Shown here one piece after another: positions 59,642 through 64,000 of a stretch of 64,000 nucleotides of DNA. Position 1 is the stretch's first letter, and each line of letters begins with the position of its first letter. The notes under the pieces are model-generated. The model was not told the DNA's origin. It saw nothing but the letters and a program-made list of their open reading frames with translations, and did not search any database. The stretch covers positions 420,575 to 484,574 of the forward strand of contig NZ_LMSD01000040.1 in NCBI RefSeq assembly GCF_001428045.1. Reading direction: 5' to 3'. The DNA comes from Paenibacillus sp. Soil750. GTDB lineage: Bacteria > Bacillota > Bacilli > Paenibacillales > NBRC-103111. The position numbers were made by a program, and so were the translations under genes.

Positions 59642-62134
59642 ATGAGCGAAGAATTACATTCGCAAGTCAAAGAAATTGACATTTCGACCGAAATGCGTAC
59701 ATCCTTCTTAGACTATGCGATGAGTATCATTGTCAGTCGCGCACTGCCAGATGTTAGAGACGGTCTGAAACCGGTTCATCGTCGTATCTTGTTTGCGATG
59801 TCTGAACTAGGTATGTCTCCAGATAAGCCACATAAGAAATCAGCGAGAATCGTTGGTGAAGTTATCGGTAAGTATCATCCACACGGTGATACCGCTGTGT
59901 ACGAAACCATGGTTCGGATGGCACAAGATTTCTCCCTGCGTTATATGCTTGTTGATGGGCATGGGAACTTTGGATCCATCGACGGTGATATGGCAGCAGC
60001 CATGCGTTATACCGAGGCTCGTTTATCGAAGATTGCTATGGAGCTTCTTCGTGATATTAACCGAGAGACAATCGATTATAAACCAAACTACGATGGCGAA
60101 GAAAATGAACCCGTTGTTCTCCCTTCTCGTTTCCCGAACTTACTCGTTAACGGTAGTTCAGGGATTGCCGTAGGTATGGCAACGAATATTCCTCCACATA
60201 ACCTAAGAGAGGTTATCGAGGGTATTCAGATGATGATCGAGAATCCAGATGTCACGTCTATGGAATTAATGCAAGCGATCAAAGGACCGGATTTCCCAAC
60301 AGCCGGATTCATTCTTGGACGCGAAGGCATCAGATCAGCCTATACCACAGGTAGAGGCTCCGTTACGATGAGAGCTAGAACGGTCATTGAAGAGAATAAT
60401 AATAAGGCTAGAATCATTGTGAATGAGCTGCCTTATCAAGTAAATAAAGCAAGATTAGTAGAGAAAATTGCTGAGCTTGTGCGTGAGAAGAAGATCGATG
60501 GCATCACGGATCTTCGAGATGAGTCAGACCGCAACGGGATGCGTGTAGTTATTGAGCTGCGACGCGATGTTAATCCTAACGTCGTTCTGAATAACTTGTT
60601 CAAACAGACCGCTATGCAATCTAATTTTGGAATCATTATGCTCGCTCTCGTCAACGGAGAACCAAAAGTTTTGAATCTTCGTGAGATGCTGCATTATTAT
60701 CTAAAACATCAGCAAGAAGTTATTCGTCGTAGAACCGAATTTGATCTGCGTAAAGCGGAAGCTAGAGCGCACATTTTAGAAGGTTTACGTATTGCACTTG
60801 ATCACTTGGATCAAGTCATTGCATTAATTCGCTCTTCTCGTACAACGGATGAGGCGAGAGAAGGACTCATGACGACATTTAATCTGAGCCTGGATCAAGC
60901 ACAAGCCATTCTCGATATGCGTTTACAGCGTTTGACTGGGTTGGAACGTGAGAAGATTGAAGCGGAATATGCGGAACTCATGAAGAGAATAGCCGAGCTT
61001 AAAGCGATTCTTGCCGATGAGCAGCTGATTCTTGCGATCATTAGTGAAGAACTAAATGAAATTAAAGAAAAGTTCGGTGATGACCGACGTTCTGAGATTA
61101 CAGTTGGTGAAGAAAGCATTGAGGATGAAGACCTTATCCCACGTGAAGATGTCGTTATTACGATAACGCACACTGGCTATATTAAGCGCCTACCGGTTAC
61201 GACGTATCGGAACCAGAAGCGTGGAGGACGCGGTGTCGTCGGTATGGATACAAAAGATAATGATTTCGTGGAACATTTGTTCGTAACAAATACACATCAT
61301 TATCTCATGTTCTTTACGAATAAAGGGAAAGTCTACCGTTTGAAAGCTTACGAGATTCCAGATTTGAGCCGTACAGCTCGTGGTACACCAATTATTAACT
61401 TGATTCAAATCGAACAAGGGGAAACCGTTAATGCGGTAATTCCTGTTGAAAGCTTTGAAACAGAACAATATCTGTTCTTTGCAACCAAGCAAGGGGTCGT
61501 TAAGAAAACACCAATTGATGATTATTCAAACATTCGTAAAGGCGGTTTAATTGCCATTAATTTACGAGAAGATGATGATCTCATTGGTGTGAAGCTTACG
61601 GATGGTAACCAGGGTATTATCATGGGGACTAAGCTAGGGATGTCCATTCACTTCCCAGAGAGTGATGTGCGTTCAATGGGCAGATCGGCTACGGGAGTAA
61701 AAGGTATTCACTTGGATGATGAGGATGCTGTTATCGATATGGACGTTGTTCATGAAGATAATAGTGTACTAATCGTAACATCCAAAGGCTTTGGTAAGCG
61801 GACACCTGTTTCCGAGTATCGGATTCAATCACGTGGCGGTAAAGGGATCAAAACTTTAAATGTCACGGAGAAGAACGGTCCGATTGTCGGCCTTAAAGTG
61901 GTGCAAGAAGATGAGGATCTGATGATTATTTCAGCATCGGGTACTGTCATCCGTACAAGTATGGACGGCATTTCTGTCATGGGGCGTAATACGCAAGGTG
62001 TTCGTCTGATTAACATACGTGAAGATGACGAAGTAGGGACGTTGGCTCGCGTTCAGAAGAATGAAGAACAGAACGAGTCTGAGGAAGACGGCGACTGGGA
62101 AGAGTCAGCAGAAGCGACGGAGTCAGAAGAATGA
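59642..62134 (+). CDS. gyrA: DNA gyrase subunit A
   Basis: An 830-residue subunit. It starts MSEELHSQVKEIDISTEMRTSFLDYAMSVI-like sequence (here MSIIVSRALPDVRDGLKPVHRRIL), with the catalytic Tyr in AAAMRYTEARLSKIA and the quinolone pocket around HPHGDTAVYETMVRMAQ (Ser/Ala wild-type-looking). The C-terminal domain has the six GyrA-box-like beta-pinwheel blades (NQKRGGRGVVG is the first). It follows gyrB by 48 bases. Confidence 0.99.
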   Translation: MSEELHSQVKEIDISTEMRTSFLDYAMSIIVSRALPDVRDGLKPVHRRILFAMSELGMSPDKPHKKSARIVGEVIGKYHPHGDTAVYETMVRMAQDFSLRYMLVDGHGNFGSIDGDMAAAMRYTEARLSKIAMELLRDINRETIDYKPNYDGEENEPVVLPSRFPNLLVNGSSGIAVGMATNIPPHNLREVIEGIQMMIENPDVTSMELMQAIKGPDFPTAGFILGREGIRSAYTTGRGSVTMRARTVIEENNNKARIIVNELPYQVNKARLVEKIAELVREKKIDGITDLRDESDRNGMRVVIELRRDVNPNVVLNNLFKQTAMQSNFGIIMLALVNGEPKVLNLREMLHYYLKHQQEVIRRRTEFDLRKAEARAHILEGLRIALDHLDQVIALIRSSRTTDEAREGLMTTFNLSLDQAQAILDMRLQRLTGLEREKIEAEYAELMKRIAELKAILADEQLILAIISEELNEIKEKFGDDRRSEITVGEESIEDEDLIPREDVVITITHTGYIKRLPVTTYRNQKRGGRGVVGMDTKDNDFVEHLFVTNTHHYLMFFTNKGKVYRLKAYEIPDLSRTARGTPIINLIQIEQGETVNAVIPVESFETEQYLFFATKQGVVKKTPIDDYSNIRKGGLIAINLREDDDLIGVKLTDGNQGIIMGTKLGMSIHFPESDVRSMGRSATGVKGIHLDDEDAVIDMDVVHEDNSVLIVTSKGFGKRTPVSEYRIQSRGGKGIKTLNVTEKNGPIVGLKVVQEDEDLMIISASGTVIRTSMDGISVMGRNTQGVRLINIREDDEVGTLARVQKNEEQNESEEDGDWEESAEATESEE

Positions 62135-62199
62135 GAAAAACCTCTATCGATGTAATTCGAGGATGAGCGACCGCGGTTTAAATGTTGTTTTTATCGCCA

Positions 62200-62287
62200 A
62201 TAAGAATTTGTTCTTCCTAATTACCGGAAGCTCCTAAATTCTTATGTGGTAAATTCTAGGGATGGGGCTTACAAACCCATCCCTTTT
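62200..62287 (+). terminator. Hairpin and terminator after gyrA
   Basis: ATAAGAATTT (62200-62209) pairs perfectly with AAATTCTTAT (62236-62245), with CTTCC/GGAAG inside. It is followed by the terminator GGGATGGG-CCCATCCC (62259-62283) and TTTT. The first structure sits 65 bases past the gyrA stop; the second is a normal terminator. Confidence 0.85.
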
Positions 62288-62327
62288 ACTTTACAATAAG
62301 AAGTATACGAAATAGTAAGGTGAGTGA

Positions 62328-63401
62328 ATGACCGTGCCGACAGTAGCCGTTTCGCAATTAAAATATGGTGAAAGATTAGGCGATATTGTAATAACCAAGA
62401 TGGGGAATACGCTTTTTCACAAAGGAAGAATCATTCAGGAGAGGGAAGTCGAAATTCTGAAAGCATTTCTCATTCCTTCTGTTTATATTGAAGTCAAGAA
62501 CGGCAATGAAGTGGAGCAAGTGAGTGAAGAGCCAAAAGTGAAAGAAGTTGAGGTTGTTCATCCGTTTTATGCGGAGTATCATAATATGGTGAAACTGCTA
62601 AAGAGAGTATTTCTTCTTGCGAATGGCGGACAACAGCTTCCTATCTTAGAAATTCGGACAGGCCTCGAAACGCTTATTCGACATATTGATGCTTATAAAG
62701 TGCTCACCTTCACACCTAAGAATCGGAATTTACATGAGTATATTTATCATAAAAGTATTTTAGTAAGCTTAACCTCGTACTCCTTAGCAAGATGGGCAGG
62801 TCTTCCGCAGAAGGATTTACTTCAAATCGCAATGGCAGGTTTACTTCACGATATTGGTACTAGCAAAGTGGATCGCACACTGCTAGAGAAGAAGACGCCT
62901 TTAAATGCTTCAGAAATGGACGAGATTAAGCAGCATACACTGATTGGCTATCAGATTCTTAAGAATATGTCTGGCATTAACGAAGGTGTTAAATTAACAG
63001 CTCTTCAACATCATGAAAGAGAAGATGGTTCAGGCTATCCGCTCGGCGTAAAGTCTGACAAGATTCATGTGTATGCCAAAATTATTGCTATTGCTGATAT
63101 CTATAATGCGATGACGAATGAGCGCTACTACAAACCTGCTCTATCGCCTTATGCAGTATTAGAGCAATTGCTGAATGAATCCTTCGGTAAAGTAGATCCT
63201 ACACTTGTCCAAGTCTTCATGAACAAATCTACGCAAATTAGTAACGGAACGCTTGTGAAACTAAGTGACAACCGCGTCGGTGAGATCGTGTTCTCTGATC
63301 GCTCACATCCTACAAGACCATGGGTTAATGTCAATGGTACAATTATTAACTTAACCGTTGAAAGAAATCTATTTATTCAAGATGTGATTGGCCATATTTA
63401 A
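62328..63401 (+). CDS. HD-GYP domain phosphohydrolase
   Basis: A 357-residue protein. An N-terminal segment of about 120 residues is followed by an HD-GYP domain. HD residues are in GLLHDIGTSKVDRTLLEKK (His174, Asp175), then QHTLIGYQIL, LTALQHHEREDGSGYPLG (HHE 228-230, GYP 236-238) and IIAIADIYNAMTNERYY. All metal ligands look intact, so it may cleave c-di-GMP. There is no membrane or receiver domain. It lies between gyrA and rrn, alone, with a strong terminator downstream. Confidence 0.93.
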   Translation: MTVPTVAVSQLKYGERLGDIVITKMGNTLFHKGRIIQEREVEILKAFLIPSVYIEVKNGNEVEQVSEEPKVKEVEVVHPFYAEYHNMVKLLKRVFLLANGGQQLPILEIRTGLETLIRHIDAYKVLTFTPKNRNLHEYIYHKSILVSLTSYSLARWAGLPQKDLLQIAMAGLLHDIGTSKVDRTLLEKKTPLNASEMDEIKQHTLIGYQILKNMSGINEGVKLTALQHHEREDGSGYPLGVKSDKIHVYAKIIAIADIYNAMTNERYYKPALSPYAVLEQLLNESFGKVDPTLVQVFMNKSTQISNGTLVKLSDNRVGEIVFSDRSHPTRPWVNVNGTIINLTVERNLFIQDVIGHI

Positions 63402-63413
63402 AATGCTATAATC

Positions 63414-63447
63414 AACCTTCACTCGCTGAGAGTGAAGGTTTTTTTAG
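63414..63447 (+). terminator. Terminator of the HD-GYP gene
   Basis: AACCTTCACTC pairs perfectly with GAGTGAAGGTT around GCTGA, followed by seven Ts. Confidence 0.96.
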
Positions 63448-63460
63448 TGTAAAATAGAAC

Positions 63461-63574
63461 TTGCAATCCTGTTAGGTATTTGTTATATTACTCCTTGTCG
63501 CTTCGGCGGTCGAACGAAAGAACAGAAGAAATCGAAAAAAGTTCTTGCAATCGAGTAGGCCGATGTGGTATATT
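63461..63574 (+). promoter_or_regulatory. Tandem promoters P1 and P2 of the rRNA operon
   Basis: P1: TTGCAA (63461-63466), 17 bases, TATATT (63484-63489). P2: TTGCAA (63545-63550), 18 bases, TATATT (63569-63574). They share both hexamers and lie 85 bases apart, followed by the boxA region. Two tandem promoters are typical of Bacillus-type rrn operons. Confidence 0.8.
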
Positions 63575-63618
63575 AATCAAGTCGCCTTTGAGGGGCGAAG
63601 GATTAATAAGGAAATAAT

Positions 63619-63637
63619 TGATCTTTGAAAACTGAAC
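63619..63637 (+). promoter_or_regulatory. boxA-like antitermination element of rrn
   Basis: TGATCTTTGAAAACTGAAC matches the rrn leader boxA region of other Bacillales (CTTTGAAAACT), which binds NusB/NusE and prevents early termination of rRNA transcription. Confidence 0.7.
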
Positions 63638-63691
63638 AACGAGTGAGTAAGCACAGTCGAGTAATCGACTTCAAATGAGCAAGTCATCTTT

Positions 63692-63884
63692 CTATTATGG
63701 AGAGTTTGATCCTGGCTCAGGACGAACGCTGGCGGCGTGCCTAATACATGCAAGTCGAGCGGGTTTATCCTTCGGGATAAGCTAGCGACTATTATGGAGA
63801 GTTTGATCCTGGCTCAGGACGAACGCTGGCGGCGTGCCTAATACATGCAAGTCGAGCGGGTTTATCCTTCGGGATAAGCTAGCG
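63692..63884 (+). repeat. Tandem duplication of the 16S rRNA 5' end (2 x 96 bp)
   Basis: 63692-63787 and 63789-63884 are identical over 96 bases, separated by one base (A). Each copy begins CTATTATGGAGAGTTTGATC and ends in AAGCTAGCG. The second copy runs on into normal 16S sequence (GCGGACGGGTGAGTAAC), while the first breaks off after AGCGA and starts again. Confidence 0.97.
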
Positions 63885-64000
63885 GCGGACGGGTGAGTAA
63901 CACGTAGGTAACCTGCCTTTAAGACTGGGATAACTATCGGAAACGATAGCTAAGACCGGATAACTGGTTTTCTCGCATGAGAGAATCATAAAACACGGAG
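63791..64000 (+). rRNA. rrs: 16S ribosomal RNA, 5' part (runs off the window)
   Basis: The 27F region AGAGTTTGATCCTGGCTCAG, GACGAACGCTGGCGGCGTGCCTAATACATGCAAGTCGAGCG (described here by landmarks) and GGCGGACGGGTGAGTAACACG mark the start of a bacterial 16S gene; the helix-6 and V2 sequences are typical of Paenibacillus. The first 96 bases are also present as an extra copy directly before it. About 1.3 kb of the gene lies outside the window. Confidence 0.97.

Overview
The window comes from a Gram-positive, spore-forming bacterium of the order Bacillales, most probably Paenibacillus or a close relative. The evidence is the Bacillus-type origin order (rpmH, dnaA, dnaN, yaaA, recF, remB, gyrB, gyrA, rrn), the walRKHIJ-htrA block, gdpP-rplI-dnaB, the soj-spo0J-noc set with parS sites, a spore gene (yyaC), and a lasso-peptide locus of the paeninodin type. 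It carries the chromosomal replication origin: genes left of about 52.7 kb read mostly on the minus strand and genes right of 53.3 kb on the plus strand, so both arms are transcribed away from oriC.

Layout. 0-7.1 kb is accessory DNA: a YciI-like protein, a homospermidine-synthase-like enzyme, and a lasso-peptide locus (cyclase, a 52-aa precursor, the N-terminal stub of an HPr-kinase-like gene, an ABC exporter) with no visible RRE or leader-peptidase gene. 7.3-12 kb holds rlmH, a short-chain dehydrogenase with a divergent TetR gene, remnants of neighbouring genes, and an NCS2 permease divergent from a LysR gene. 12.1-21.3 kb is a CxxH/CxxC protein, HtrA, the WalRK cell-wall two-component system with its auxiliary proteins, and an M23 cell-wall hydrolase. 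21.6-30.4 kb holds purA with a long structured leader, a 1.1-kb gene-free stretch with two repeat families, then dnaB, rplI, gdpP, a DUF2232 protein and a MazG-like protein. 30.5-37.1 kb is a carbohydrate- or phosphoester-type ABC uptake operon without an ATPase gene, flanked by three phosphatase genes and a GntR regulator. 37.3-52.7 kb is conserved origin-proximal housekeeping: rpsF-ssb-rpsR, tRNA-Ser, mscS, yyaC, a cysteine desulfurase, spo0J-soj, noc, rsmG, mnmG, mnmE, jag, yidC, rnpA and rpmH. 52.7-54.9 kb is the two-part oriC around dnaA. The right end holds gyrB, gyrA, an HD-GYP protein and the start of an rRNA operon, whose 16S 5' end is present twice in tandem.

Most worth following up: the apparently eroded lasso locus with an unusual 33-residue, two-cysteine core; the 96-bp tandem copy of the 16S 5' end; the 189-bp co-centred inverted repeat and a separate 27-bp hairpin repeat family between purA and dnaB; the structured purA leader; and the phosphatase-rich uptake operon.
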